A stretch of DNA of 64,000 nucleotides from JAHZKN01 sp965250205 (GCA_965250205.1 CBDFNK010000014.1:83206-147205), one strand, 5' to 3'. Numbered from the stretch's first letter, positions 8,235 to 16,292 are shown. Notes: generated by a model from the sequence alone, not told the origin. Numbers and translations are program-made.

Positions 8235-8748
8235 GATTTATAACTAAAACCAGCGCGACATAAAAAACGAGACAGCCTTGACGCTTCAGCTTTCACACCA
8301 TGGACAGCCAACAATTTGGCGGCCAGTTCCGGCATTGTGATGTCGGGTTTTGCTTCGACTTGTTTGATCAGAAAGTCTCGATACGCGGCCAGTTTGCCAG
8401 TTCCAGGCGGCCGGCCCATCCGCGATGGTTCAATTAGCCCGTCTGAGTGTGCCGCGCCATGAGCTTGATCGAAAAGCTGGCGCTGACATCAAGTTTGCTT
8501 GCTGCTGCCCGGCACGACTCCCCGCGTTCAATGCGCTCAATCACACGTTTATGAAGGTCTTCAGAATAAGGTTTGGCCATGATCCACCTCCTAAAACAGG
8601 TGAATCATATTCGAGCGGACTTGGGTGTCCGATGAGTCCAAATAATGCGCGAGCGCGCTAGGCTGTGCTTGGCGTAAATTCGCGCAAACCGCCATTGCAT
8701 TTGGTAAGACCACTTTTTTCGCAGCCTCTCCTCAGTTGCTGCAATAAT

Positions 8749-8783
8749 GGATCACAGATCGTTGCGATCTGTGATCCTTTTTT
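8749..8783 (+). terminator. Rho-independent terminator
   Basis: A perfect 13-bp stem, GGATCACAGATCG/CGATCTGTGATCC, with a three-base loop (TTG) is followed directly by six T's. It insulates the hydrogenase operon from upstream transcription. Before the IS630 insertion it probably terminated the FYDLN gene unit at 6429-7006. Confidence 0.9.
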
Positions 8784-9088
8784 ATGTTTGCTCGAAACGA
8801 GTAGTGCCTGCTTCGGTTTCAGTGGGGATGGTGACCGTCAAGAGACCGGTTGTTTGTTTGATTAGAGCCGACTCTTCTTTAGCGTTTTAAAGTGTCGAAC
8901 TCAGAAACCGTCTTTCATACACCTAAGTTTTTGTTGGTTTTCGTGGCGTGCCTAGGTCCGCACCGCGCATTGGCTCAAAACGAGCATCGGGCTGACCCCT
9001 CCCATGGCTGTGGAAGTTCACTTTCCAAGTTGCGCAAAGGCTGTTCAGCGTGCTGCCAGCTGCACGTCAATTTCTGAATCTAGGTCGA

Positions 9089-9106
9089 ATTTTGACTGGT
9101 CAAAAT
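9089..9106. promoter_or_regulatory. Palindrome, candidate HupR/HoxA activator site
   Basis: ATTTTGACTGGTCAAAAT has 8-bp perfect arms around two central bases. Its centre is about 155 bases before the start predicted from the sigma-54 promoter, the usual enhancer distance for NtrC-type activators and close to where HupR binds in Rhodobacter. Binding by HupR here is inference. Confidence 0.5.
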
Positions 9107-9134
9107 GCACAAAACTGGAATATAGCCTTCCAAT

Positions 9135-9153
9135 ATTGACTAAAACCGTCAAT
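9135..9153. promoter_or_regulatory. Second TTGAC/GTCAA inverted repeat
   Basis: ATTGAC and GTCAAT are separated by seven bases. The half-sites match those of the palindrome at 9089-9106, so it may be a weaker site for the same activator. It lies about 109 bases before the predicted transcription start. Confidence 0.35.
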
Positions 9154-9201
9154 TATCATTGCAGTATAACAGCTCTGAATACCAAATTTTGGCCTGAATG
9201 T

Positions 9202-9214
9202 CGACAAGTTGTCG
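9202..9214. promoter_or_regulatory. CGACAA-G-TTGTCG palindrome beside the promoter
   Basis: This perfect 6-bp inverted repeat around one base sits 12 bases upstream of the -24 box. A protein bound here would touch the polymerase region, so it may be a site for a second regulator. No regulator can be named from sequence. Confidence 0.35.
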
Positions 9215-9226
9215 CGTTCCAGGAGT

Positions 9227-9241
9227 TGGCACAAGAGTTGC
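9227..9241 (+). promoter_or_regulatory. Sigma-54 (-24/-12) promoter of the hup/hyp operon
   Basis: TGGCAC, five bases, TTGC matches the sigma-54 consensus exactly, with GG and GC separated by ten bases. Transcription should start near 9253, about 37 bases before the hupD start. The operon encodes HupR, an NtrC-type activator of sigma-54 promoters, so the site and its likely activator are in the same unit. Confidence 0.85.
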
Positions 9242-9289
9242 TTAACAAAATCTTAATAAAAAGAGTAAATCTGTTGGGAGGGCGTCAGG

Positions 9290-9982
9290 TTGGAAACGGA
9301 TCCAAAGGTGTTGGTCCTTGGTATCGGCAACCTGCTTTGGGCAGATGAGGGCTTTGGTGTCCGTGCGGTGGAGGACTTTCATCGCCACTACGATGTGCCA
9401 GCCAATGTCAAAACAATGGATGGCGGTACACAGGGCATCTATTTGGTCCAACACGTTCGCGAAGCCGATATTCTTATTGTCTTCGATGCTGTCGACTACA
9501 GCCTACCACCTGGCACAATGAAATGCGTCGAAGACCGCGACGTTCCCAAATTTCTAGGCGTGAAAAAGATCAGCCTGCATCAGACGGGCTTCCAAGAAGT
9601 TCTGGCGATGGCCGACATGCTGGGTGATTACCCAAAGCATATCCTGCTAATTGGCGTGCAGCCGGTTGAGCTTGATGACTTTGGTGGCAGTCTACGGGAT
9701 GAGGTCAAGGCACAGATTGCCCCTGCGATTGATGTTGCGCTGGGCTATTTGGAAAAATTCAATATTACAGCAACAAAGCGTGCCGCTCCACTCAGCGAAA
9801 CGGACACGATTGCCTGCACAGTGATGCGGCTTCAAGCCTATGAAAACAATCGCCCGACAGTCGATGATGCGTGCCGCGCCGGTGATATGCGGGTCATTGG
9901 TGATGAGAGTTGGATTGGCCCTAAGGACTACGATCAAGAAATCGATCAAATTCTCTCTCAAGATCATGAGGATAGGCGTTAA
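9290..9982 (+). CDS. hupD: [NiFe]-hydrogenase maturation endopeptidase HupD
   Basis: HupD removes the C-terminal tail of the hydrogenase large subunit after nickel insertion. The sequence begins VLVLGIGNLLWADEGFGV, the family signature, in which Glu20 is the first nickel-sensing residue; Asp in FDAVDY and His in SLHQTGFQEVL fit the other two ligands. The body matches HupD to about residue 165; the last 60 residues form an unusual extra tail. The TTG start is the only one before an upstream stop and has GGGAGG eight bases ahead. It is the first gene after the sigma-54 promoter. Its usual partners hupSLC are not upstream. Confidence 0.92.
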   Translation: METDPKVLVLGIGNLLWADEGFGVRAVEDFHRHYDVPANVKTMDGGTQGIYLVQHVREADILIVFDAVDYSLPPGTMKCVEDRDVPKFLGVKKISLHQTGFQEVLAMADMLGDYPKHILLIGVQPVELDDFGGSLRDEVKAQIAPAIDVALGYLEKFNITATKRAAPLSETDTIACTVMRLQAYENNRPTVDDACRAGDMRVIGDESWIGPKDYDQEIDQILSQDHEDRR

Positions 9983-10314
9983 TGTGTGTCGGCGTGCCTA
10001 TGAAGGTCATTAAAGCTGGGTTCGGCTTTGCATTGTGCGAGGGCATGGGCGCACGCCGTGAGATTGATACCAGACTGGTCGGAGATCAGCCTGAAGGCAC
10101 GTGGTTGATGACATTTCTGGATTCAGCACGGGAGGTGCTGAGTGAAGATGAAGCGCAAAAAATATCTGATGCATTGCACGCCGTAAGCCTCACGTTTTCC
10201 GGCGTAACAGATATCGACCATCTGTTTGCAGACCTGATCGACCGCGAGCCAACGTTGCCTGAACATTTGCGCGACCAAACCAGCAAAGCTGAAGAAAAAG
10301 AGGGGAGTTCTTAG
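9982..10314 (+). CDS. hupF: Hydrogenase maturation chaperone HupF (HypC/HybG family)
   Basis: The protein begins MCVGVPMKVI, with the essential N-terminal Cys2 of the HypC family, which carries the Fe(CN)2CO unit to the large subunit. At 110 residues it is longer than HypC and has the acidic extra tail typical of HupF, which helps protect hydrogenase at higher oxygen. The ATG overlaps the hupD stop codon by one base. A second family member, HypC, is encoded at 14875. Confidence 0.9.
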   Translation: MCVGVPMKVIKAGFGFALCEGMGARREIDTRLVGDQPEGTWLMTFLDSAREVLSEDEAQKISDALHAVSLTFSGVTDIDHLFADLIDREPTLPEHLRDQTSKAEEKEGSS

Positions 10315-10740
10315 ATGTTATCGCCACTTCTGGAATCCATCATTGAGAGGGAGAAAATTCCCGTCTTAGATGAACATAATGTTGATGAGTTTTTGGTTGG
10401 TAACAAAGAGGTTGCCTTGTTTTTCTCTGGCGACCATGACCGGCTTGTAGAGGCGGATGATGTCGCTGTCATCCTTCCTGAGCTGATTAAAGCATTCAAA
10501 GGGCGAATTACGCCTGCGGTTGTTGCTCACGAGAGCCAACGCAAGCTGCAACAGCGTTATTTGTTCAACGCATTTCCAACGATCGTCTTCCTTAGAGGTG
10601 GAGAGTATCTCGGCGTCATCTCCAGGGTCTTGGATTGGGGCGAGTATCTGATTGAGACCAGTCAAATTCTGTCAAATGAGGCAAGCAAACCTCCACCATT
10701 TAAATTCCCCGAAGGTTGTGAGGCGGCGAACGCAAAGTAA
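10315..10740 (+). CDS. hupG: Hydrogenase accessory protein HupG (HyaE-type, thioredoxin fold)
   Basis: The 141-residue protein resembles HyaE/HupG, thioredoxin-fold chaperones thought to check the small subunit before Tat export. The strand VALFFSGDHDRLVEADDVAVILPEL and the later NAFPTIVFLRGGEYLG, with the cis-Pro position, fit the fold. As usual in this family no redox CxxC is present. It starts directly after the hupF stop. The role in small-subunit assembly is known for the family; the partner small subunit is not in this window. Confidence 0.88.
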   Translation: MLSPLLESIIEREKIPVLDEHNVDEFLVGNKEVALFFSGDHDRLVEADDVAVILPELIKAFKGRITPAVVAHESQRKLQQRYLFNAFPTIVFLRGGEYLGVISRVLDWGEYLIETSQILSNEASKPPPFKFPEGCEAANAK

Positions 10741-10798
10741 GTCGGCGTATGGCCTTTTGGGGGTGAGACATCTTTAGCTTTTTAACTGGTAGGATCCT

Positions 10799-11647
10799 AT
10801 GAGTGATTTCAAGTCATCAATCGTTGGCCTAGGAAGCCAACCTGCAGAACCCGACATTGGCGAATTTGAGTATTTGGAAATGCCCAAGTCGATGGTGACA
10901 TTCGCCATGCCGGATGTTCCTGAGCCTGAAGATACGAAAGGTATGGAGGCGGGCAAAGCTGTTTTTGATGAGGTCTTGAAAGCGTTACAGACCTACAAGG
11001 TTGGTGCACCTGCCGTTGTGTTTGAGTTAGGGTCCCTTGATCCCACTAATCTCGGTTTGATCAATCAGATTGTAGGCGAAGGCGAAGTTGCGATCATTTC
11101 CGGCTCAAATTTACAGGCTCAAGAATCCGTTCTTGCGGGAGTTTGGCGTGTTCACCATCTCAATGAAACAGGACAGCTGGTCCGAGACACCATCGAAGTC
11201 GGCGATTACCCAAGCTCAATTCGCGCACAAACGTTTGAAACAGCCAGACCACGTGTAACACCGATTGATGAGGTGTTGCCTGAGGGCGTCTTTAACGCGC
11301 CCCCGGTTCTTGTCGAGATTGATGACAAAGCCAATACCTACAAGGCCGGCACTGAGACCCACGCGATTAATCTTACATTGTTGCCGCAAACCGAAGCAGA
11401 CCAGATTTATATTCAAGAAAAACTTGGGAGCGGCGCAACAACAATTCTATCGCGTGGCTATGGCAATTGCCGCATCTCAAGTACCGGCACAAAAAACGTC
11501 TGGTGGGTCCAATACTATAACTCGCAAGACTCATTAATTCTCAACTCTATTGAGATCGTCGATCTCCCCGAGGTCGCAATTGCGGCGCAGGAAGACATTG
11601 AGGAAAGCGCTGATCGGCTTCATGATATTCTGGAGGTCTATCGGTGA
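10799..11647 (+). CDS. hupH: Hydrogenase assembly protein HupH (HyaF-type)
   Basis: HupH-type proteins assist maturation of the hydrogenase small subunit and its Fe-S clusters. The protein has 282 residues, normal for the family, and the characteristic C-terminal part SRGYGNCRISSTGTKNVWWV followed by NSIEIVDLPEVA. The 58-base gap before it is the largest in the operon and contains GGTAGGA as ribosome site; I see no terminator there. It overlaps hupI by four bases. Confidence 0.9.
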   Translation: MSDFKSSIVGLGSQPAEPDIGEFEYLEMPKSMVTFAMPDVPEPEDTKGMEAGKAVFDEVLKALQTYKVGAPAVVFELGSLDPTNLGLINQIVGEGEVAIISGSNLQAQESVLAGVWRVHHLNETGQLVRDTIEVGDYPSSIRAQTFETARPRVTPIDEVLPEGVFNAPPVLVEIDDKANTYKAGTETHAINLTLLPQTEADQIYIQEKLGSGATTILSRGYGNCRISSTGTKNVWWVQYYNSQDSLILNSIEIVDLPEVAIAAQEDIEESADRLHDILEVYR

Positions 11648-11871
11648 GTGAGAATTTTTTTGCCGGGTCGTATGGTGGCGACAACTCCAAGATTTCAGAT
11701 GATACCCAACTGGAATGCAAGATTTGTTGGCTCATCTACGACCCTAAAGAGGGTGACGATTACTGGCAGATCCCAGCCGGGACTCCGTTTTCCAAGCTGC
11801 CAGACCATTGGACCTGTCCAAATTGTGATGCAGTAAAATCAGCTTTTATGGTGTTGGCGGAAAGCAAATGA
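11644..11871 (+). CDS. hupI: Rubredoxin-type protein HupI
   Basis: This 75-residue rubredoxin has two CxxC knuckles, CKICWLIYDPKEGD and CPNCDAVKSAF, that bind one iron. HupI is required for active uptake hydrogenase in rhizobia, probably as an electron donor or protector during Fe-S assembly. The GTG start overlaps the hupH stop codon (GTGA), a usual coupling arrangement. The N-terminal 20 residues before the first knuckle are typical of HupI and absent from ordinary rubredoxins. Confidence 0.93.
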   Translation: MSENFFAGSYGGDNSKISDDTQLECKICWLIYDPKEGDDYWQIPAGTPFSKLPDHWTCPNCDAVKSAFMVLAESK

Positions 11872-12488
11872 GTGCACACGAAGACATTTCAAGAACGCTT
11901 GAAGTCCTATTCAATCGTATTCGCGAAGAGCGCATGCACGACGTTCCCATTCTCAATCCAACGCTTTCTGTCGAAGCGATTGGGTTTCAAAAATGGAACG
12001 GTTATTGGCTTGGTGTTCTTCTAACACCCTGGTTCATGAACCTTATGCTTCTTCCAACAGAAGATTGCGACGTGGACTGGTCGTCACAAGATATCGGCTC
12101 AAAACACATGCATGTGTTCCCGGCAGGCCAGTTCGAGTTTATCTTGGGCAATGAAAGTGCAATTGGCAGATTTCTTATGTGCTCGCTGTTCTCGCCTGTG
12201 TTTGAGTTTGGCGATCATGACACCGCGCGCATCGTTGCGAAGAGCGCGATTGAGGAAGTTTTTAGAAGTTCATCTGCTGAAGACATCGATCAACGCGATG
12301 TTGAGATGCAGCAAATCTGGGAAGGCAATGTGCCCGAGAAAACGATTGAGGGTGATCCCGCTTCGCCTGCGCAAGACGCGGCAGTGGATGGAACGATCTC
12401 GGCACCAGAACAGTCTGTCGAGCCGACACTTAGCCGCCGCGAACTGTTTTCTGGAACCCAAAAGCGTGAACAAGGGTCGGCATCATGA
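11868..12488 (+). CDS. hupJ: Hydrogenase assembly chaperone HupJ (HybE family)
   Basis: HupJ/HybE proteins bind hydrogenase precursors and coordinate Tat export. The central part, NPTLSVEAIGFQKWNGYWLG, LTPWFMNLMLLP and FPAGQFEFILGNE, is the family core. The last 60 residues form an acidic, Ala/Pro-rich tail ending in SRRELFSGTQK, as in rhizobial HupJ. The ATG overlaps the hupI stop by four bases and the stop overlaps hupK by four bases. Confidence 0.9.
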   Translation: MSAHEDISRTLEVLFNRIREERMHDVPILNPTLSVEAIGFQKWNGYWLGVLLTPWFMNLMLLPTEDCDVDWSSQDIGSKHMHVFPAGQFEFILGNESAIGRFLMCSLFSPVFEFGDHDTARIVAKSAIEEVFRSSSAEDIDQRDVEMQQIWEGNVPEKTIEGDPASPAQDAAVDGTISAPEQSVEPTLSRRELFSGTQKREQGSAS

Positions 12489-13684
12489 ACTTCGACGGTC
12501 GATTAGATATTGATCTGAGATGCCACAATAACGCGGTGCGCGGTGTGACGATTGCATCGACACGGCAACGCCAACTGTCACGTCTCCTTATCGGCCGCAC
12601 GCCTTCTGATACTGTGTCCATTGTCCGACAGGTGCACAGCGTATGTTCAAACGCGCAAGGCTATGCCGCCCTTACCGCTCTTGAAAATGCTTTGAGCTGC
12701 CAAGCAGCATCCGACCTGGATGCTGCGCGCATGTTTGGTGTGCTCACAGAAAATGCCCGCGAGCACCTTTTGCGGATCTTTCTTGATTGGCCTCGTTTTA
12801 TGGATCTGCCGCCGCACCATGACAACGCCAAGGCGGTTCTGGATTGGTATCGTCAAACGTCAAAATCCTGCGCACATGCTGGTGATGCGTTTGTCTTGCA
12901 GAGCTCAGTTGATATTGCGCCGGACGTGCTTGAAGGCTGCCTTGCCGCACTGGCAAACTTGTTGCACGATGATGTCTACGGAGAAGACCTATCAACGTGG
13001 TCCCGCCACTCCGATTGGTTGAGTCTCGTTGCTTGGTTTCAGTCGTCACAGACGGTGCCCGCGCAGCTCCTCAATTGGGTGCATCGGTCTGACTGGGCGC
13101 AAACGGGCGTGGCAGAACCTTCATTTTTGCCGCCACTTTCTGATCAAGACATCCAGGAACAGTTGTTTGGGGAGGGCGGTGATGCATTTGTCGCCCGGCC
13201 AACGTGGCAAGGAATCCCACGTGAAACCAGCGCGCTGTCGCGTCAATCGGCGACACCAATTGTTAAATCAATCAAGCAAAAATTTGGCGCAGGGCTGATG
13301 GCCAGGCTTGTCGCGCGGTTGTGCGAGTTGTCAGATATTTTTAATGAGCTGCACGCGACGGTCAAATATCTGAAAACCGGGTGCGAACTAAAAACGCTGG
13401 GTCAGGGTTGCGATCAGGGACACAATACATGTCAGTCCGGGCATGGGGTTGGCACGATTGAAGCGGCCCGGGGACGGCTTATTCATGGCGTACGCGTCGA
13501 ACAAGGTGTTGTTGCCGACTACAAAATCTTGGCGCCGACGGAATGGAATTTCCATCCCCTGGGCTCGGCGAAACAAGCCTTGGAACACCTTACTGCGCAA
13601 TCTTTGTCCATGCTGCAACGTCAGGCAGAACTGACCATCACCGCCATCGACCCTTGTGTTGGCTATGAGCTGAGGGTGGTGTGA
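12485..13684 (+). CDS. hupK: Hydrogenase maturation scaffold HupK
   Basis: HupK resembles a stripped-down hydrogenase large subunit and acts as a scaffold in maturation. The C-terminal part, EAARGRLIHGVRVEQGVVAD, then LAPTEWNFHPLG and DPCVGYELRVV, mirrors the large-subunit core. The final DPC retains one cysteine where a true large subunit has DPCxxC. The N-terminal LLIGRTPSDTVSIVRQVHSVC parallels the RxCxxC region with one Cys remaining. The length is 399 residues. It overlaps both neighbours, so it is translated as part of the operon. Confidence 0.9.
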   Translation: MNFDGRLDIDLRCHNNAVRGVTIASTRQRQLSRLLIGRTPSDTVSIVRQVHSVCSNAQGYAALTALENALSCQAASDLDAARMFGVLTENAREHLLRIFLDWPRFMDLPPHHDNAKAVLDWYRQTSKSCAHAGDAFVLQSSVDIAPDVLEGCLAALANLLHDDVYGEDLSTWSRHSDWLSLVAWFQSSQTVPAQLLNWVHRSDWAQTGVAEPSFLPPLSDQDIQEQLFGEGGDAFVARPTWQGIPRETSALSRQSATPIVKSIKQKFGAGLMARLVARLCELSDIFNELHATVKYLKTGCELKTLGQGCDQGHNTCQSGHGVGTIEAARGRLIHGVRVEQGVVADYKILAPTEWNFHPLGSAKQALEHLTAQSLSMLQRQAELTITAIDPCVGYELRVV

Positions 13685-14025
13685 TGCATGAGATGAGTTT
13701 GTGTGAAAGCATTATTTCAATTGTTGAGCAGCAATCCAAACTCAACAATTTTACTGAGGTTAAGGTCGTGTGCCTTGAAGTTGGTCAGTTCTCGGGCGTC
13801 GAGATGGAGGCGTTACGTTTTAGCTTTGACTGCGTCACACGAGGAACGTGTGCCGAGAATGCAAAATTGAAGATCATAGAGACAGAAGCTGAAGCATGGT
13901 GTCTGCCATGCGCCAACGCCGTCAGGGTCTCGCACAGATATGATGCCTGCCCCAAGTGCGGCAGTCACCAACTGCAACTCTCAGGTGGCGATGAGCTAAA
14001 GATTAAAGAATTGGAGGTGAATTAA
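13684..14025 (+). CDS. hypA: Nickel metallochaperone HypA
   Basis: HypA delivers nickel to the hydrogenase large subunit with HypB. The protein begins MHEMSLCESI; His2 is the conserved nickel ligand. A zinc site is formed by CLPCANAV and CPKCGSHQL. I chose the ATG at 13684, giving the canonical MHEM start and overlapping the hupK stop by one base. The length, 113 residues, is normal. Confidence 0.95.
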   Translation: MHEMSLCESIISIVEQQSKLNNFTEVKVVCLEVGQFSGVEMEALRFSFDCVTRGTCAENAKLKIIETEAEAWCLPCANAVRVSHRYDACPKCGSHQLQLSGGDELKIKELEVN

Positions 14026-14897
14026 TGTGTGGCGTTTGCGGTTGCGGTGAAGGCGAGGCCCGTATTGAGGGCAAGAGTGTTCACAAACATCACCACCATC
14101 ACCATGGCGAAGATGGTCACAGCCATCATCATGAGCCAAAGGCGGAGCATTCCCATGCGCCAGGCCTCAGTCAGGGCCGTATGGTGCAAATCGAGCAGGA
14201 TATCCTGGCGAAGAACAACGAATATGCCAACGCCAATAGGCACTATTTTTCCGAACACGGTATTCTTGCGCTGAACTTCGTTTCCAGTCCGGGCTCTGGA
14301 AAAACCTCTCTTTTGGTGCGCACTATTGACGAGCTAAAAGACACATTGCAGATTGCAGTTGTTGAAGGCGACCAGCAAACGACCAACGATGCCGACCGGA
14401 TCCGACAAACTGGCGCATCTGCCATACAAATTAACACCGGCAAAGGGTGCCACCTTGATGGCCACATGGTTGGCCATGCCGTTGAAGGTCTCGAGTTAGA
14501 GGACGGCGGCGTTCTGTTCATAGAAAATGTTGGAAATCTTGTTTGTCCTGCAAGCTTTGACCTCGGTGAAGCCCATAAGGTTGTCATCCTTTCGGTAACC
14601 GAAGGCGACGATAAACCAGCCAAATATCCAGATATGTTTCATGCAGCCGATCTCATGCTGATCAACAAAATGGATCTGTTGCCGCATGTCGATTTTGATA
14701 TCGAAAAATGTATTGAACACGCCCAAAGCGTAAATCCATCGATCAGAGTTTTGCAGATTTCCGCAACGAGCGGCGAAGGTCTTGAGCAATTTTATCAATG
14801 GATAAAACTTGCCCGCGAAATGGCCCTAACCGGTCACCCGGCCCAACTTAAAAAACAAGCGGAAGGAAACAATAATGTGTCTCGCGCTGCCGGCTAA
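14025..14897 (+). CDS. hypB: GTPase and nickel-binding protein HypB
   Basis: HypB is the GTPase that drives nickel insertion by HypA. The start MCGVCGC is the high-affinity metal motif. Residues 20-45 are rich in histidine (six in a row after KHKH-like sequence, and more around SHHH), a nickel store found in rhizobial HypB. The P-loop SSPGSGKTSL lies near residue 87, and NKMD near 211 gives GTP specificity. The ATG overlaps the hypA stop, and hypC starts inside its last codons. Confidence 0.96.
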   Translation: MCGVCGCGEGEARIEGKSVHKHHHHHHGEDGHSHHHEPKAEHSHAPGLSQGRMVQIEQDILAKNNEYANANRHYFSEHGILALNFVSSPGSGKTSLLVRTIDELKDTLQIAVVEGDQQTTNDADRIRQTGASAIQINTGKGCHLDGHMVGHAVEGLELEDGGVLFIENVGNLVCPASFDLGEAHKVVILSVTEGDDKPAKYPDMFHAADLMLINKMDLLPHVDFDIEKCIEHAQSVNPSIRVLQISATSGEGLEQFYQWIKLAREMALTGHPAQLKKQAEGNNNVSRAAG

Positions 14898-15147
14898 AAT
14901 TATGTCCATGAGCGACGATCAACAAACTGCCACGGTTGCTCTTGAAGGCGTGAAAAAAGAAATCTCATTGGCGCTTGTCGATAATGTCAGTATTGGTGAT
15001 TTTGTTCTCGTTCACGTCGGTTTTGCGCTGAATACAGTTAGCCCTGAAGAGGCAGAACGTACGCTTGCCATGATGTCCGAGGCAGGATTTCTGGCTGATG
15101 GGGCAGGGACGGAATCGGGTGACGGCAGAGAGGAGCTGCAGTCATGA
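14875..15147 (+). CDS. hypC: Hydrogenase maturation factor HypC
   Basis: HypC works with HypD to build the Fe(CN)2CO group and hands it to the large subunit. It starts MCLALPAKI with the essential Cys2, and the VGDFVLVHVGFAL strand follows. At 90 residues it is typical, with a short polar tail. It overlaps hypB by 23 bases and hypD by four. With HupF the operon encodes two members of this family. Confidence 0.95.
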   Translation: MCLALPAKIMSMSDDQQTATVALEGVKKEISLALVDNVSIGDFVLVHVGFALNTVSPEEAERTLAMMSEAGFLADGAGTESGDGREELQS

Positions 15148-16292
15148 AATATGTCGACGAATTTCGCGATAAAGATCTAGCGAAGCGGCTTTCAAACGCC
15201 ATTGCAGCAGAGGCTGACCCCTCAAAGCCATATAATTTTATGGAATTCTGTGGCGGGCACACACATGCGATTTTTCGTTATGGCGTTCGGGATTTGATGC
15301 CCGACAATGTTAATTTTGTGCACGGTCCAGGGTGCCCTGTGTGTGTGCTTCCTATTCCGCGTATCGACAATGCAATTGAGCTTGCCGAGCGAGATGGCGC
15401 CATTGTTTGTTCTTATGGCGATATGATGCGCGTTCCTGCCAGCAAGAAGAGGAGCCTGTTAAAGGCAAAAGCATCTGGCGCTGATATCCGCATGGTGTAT
15501 TCGACACAGGATGCTCTGAAGATTGCGCACGACAATCCCGACCGCCAGGTTATCTTTTTCGCCATCGGTTTTGAAACAACAACGCCGCCAACAGCCGTTG
15601 CAATCAAGGCAGCAGAAAAGCAAGGGCTGGAAAACTTTTCAGTTTTTTGCAATCACGTTCTGACACCTGCTGCCATTCAGCATATTCTCCAGTCGCCAGA
15701 AGTTCGCGACATTGGAACGGTGTCAATTGATGGGTTTCTTGGTCCATCGCACGTCAGTTCGATTATTGGCAGCGAACCCTATGAGTATTTCGCAGAAGAA
15801 TTTCAAAAGCCAGTTGTGATTACAGGGTTTGAGCCTCTGGATGTCATGCAGGCGACGCTGATGCTGATCCGTCAGATTAATGCTGGTCGGTATGAAGTTG
15901 AAAATGAATATACCCGGGTCGTCACGCGTGAAGGAAACAGCAAGGCTCAGGATTTGGTGGCAGAGGTGTTTGAGCTGCGCCGCACTTTTGAATGGCGTGG
16001 GCTCGGTTTTGTGCCCTACAGCGCACTCAAAATTCGTGACGATTTTGCTGAATTCGACGCTGAAAAGCGGTTCACAGTGCAGGCTGGTAACGGCAGGGAC
16101 GTAAAGGGGTGTGAATGCCCAGCGATCTTGCGCGGTGCCAAAAAGCCGACGGATTGCAAGTTGTTTGGAACGGTTTGTATACCAGACAATCCGCAAGGCT
16201 CGTGCATGGTGTCTTCGGAAGGCTCGTGTGCCGCCTATTGGAGCTACGGACGATTTCGTGCTAAAAAAGATAGCAGGGCTAAGGTCGCATGA
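15144..16292 (+). CDS. hypD: Fe-S scaffold HypD
   Basis: HypD carries the iron on which the CN and CO ligands are assembled. Signature segments are FMEFCGGHTHAIFRYG, HGPGCPVCVLP and GFETTTPPTA, with the cluster ligands near the C terminus (CECPAILRG, CKLFGTVCIP, GSCMVSSEGSCAAYW). The length of 382 residues is normal and all key cysteines are present, so the protein should be active. Overlaps of four bases with hypC and hypE show tight coupling. Confidence 0.96.
   Translation: MKYVDEFRDKDLAKRLSNAIAAEADPSKPYNFMEFCGGHTHAIFRYGVRDLMPDNVNFVHGPGCPVCVLPIPRIDNAIELAERDGAIVCSYGDMMRVPASKKRSLLKAKASGADIRMVYSTQDALKIAHDNPDRQVIFFAIGFETTTPPTAVAIKAAEKQGLENFSVFCNHVLTPAAIQHILQSPEVRDIGTVSIDGFLGPSHVSSIIGSEPYEYFAEEFQKPVVITGFEPLDVMQATLMLIRQINAGRYEVENEYTRVVTREGNSKAQDLVAEVFELRRTFEWRGLGFVPYSALKIRDDFAEFDAEKRFTVQAGNGRDVKGCECPAILRGAKKPTDCKLFGTVCIPDNPQGSCMVSSEGSCAAYWSYGRFRAKKDSRAKVA

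Larger units (their letters stand above)
7055..8580 (-). pseudogene. IS630-family transposase, frameshifted and split
   Basis: Starting at the ATG at 8580, the reading gives MAKPYSEDLHKRVIERIERG with a helix-turn-helix, then a frame change near 8430 to GRPPGTGKLAAYRDFLIKQV (8419-8232), where the nested IS interrupts it. It resumes at 7640 with LASERQRSDVSRKRRGW and LVFIDET, then changes frame again near 7460 to the catalytic part GDVVILDNLKVHDS and FLPPYAPDLNPIEMAF. All DDE landmarks (DET, ILDN, DLNPIE) are present but no continuous frame exists. The first shift could be the orfA/orfB frameshift some IS630 elements use; the rest is decay. Confidence 0.85.
7014..8660 (-). mobile_element. IS630-family element, decayed and interrupted
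   Basis: The ends are defined by comparison with the shorter copy at 28931-29396: both share CCTAGCGCGCT at the transposase-start side and GGCGCGATGCTTTAG at the other. TA dinucleotides at 8659-8660 and 7014-7015 fit the TA target duplication of IS630. Removing the nested element at 7648-8234 leaves about 1.06 kb, a normal IS630 size. Confidence 0.8.
8661..9289. other. Control region between IS630 and the hydrogenase operon
   Basis: This 629-base region holds a terminator (8749-8783), three palindromes and a sigma-54 promoter, listed separately. Between 8784 and 9088 I see no convincing gene. A GTG-started frame at 8892-9077 has a hydrophobic start (FLLVFVACLG) and several cysteines, but no ribosome site or recognisable family. 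Confidence 0.5.

Noticed and set aside
8892..9077. Small exported cysteine-rich protein
   Set aside because: It has a hydrophobic N-terminal stretch but a GTG start without ribosome site, no family, and lies in the control region of the hydrogenase operon.
9090..9105. FNR/FixK box upstream of hupD
   Set aside because: The half-sites TTGA and TCAA are separated by four bases; an FNR-type box needs six between TTGA and TCAA, so the palindrome fits another protein better.
9982..10314. Treating this gene as hypC
   Set aside because: It lies in the hupDFG order, has the longer HupF-type tail, and a separate shorter HypC is encoded at 14875.
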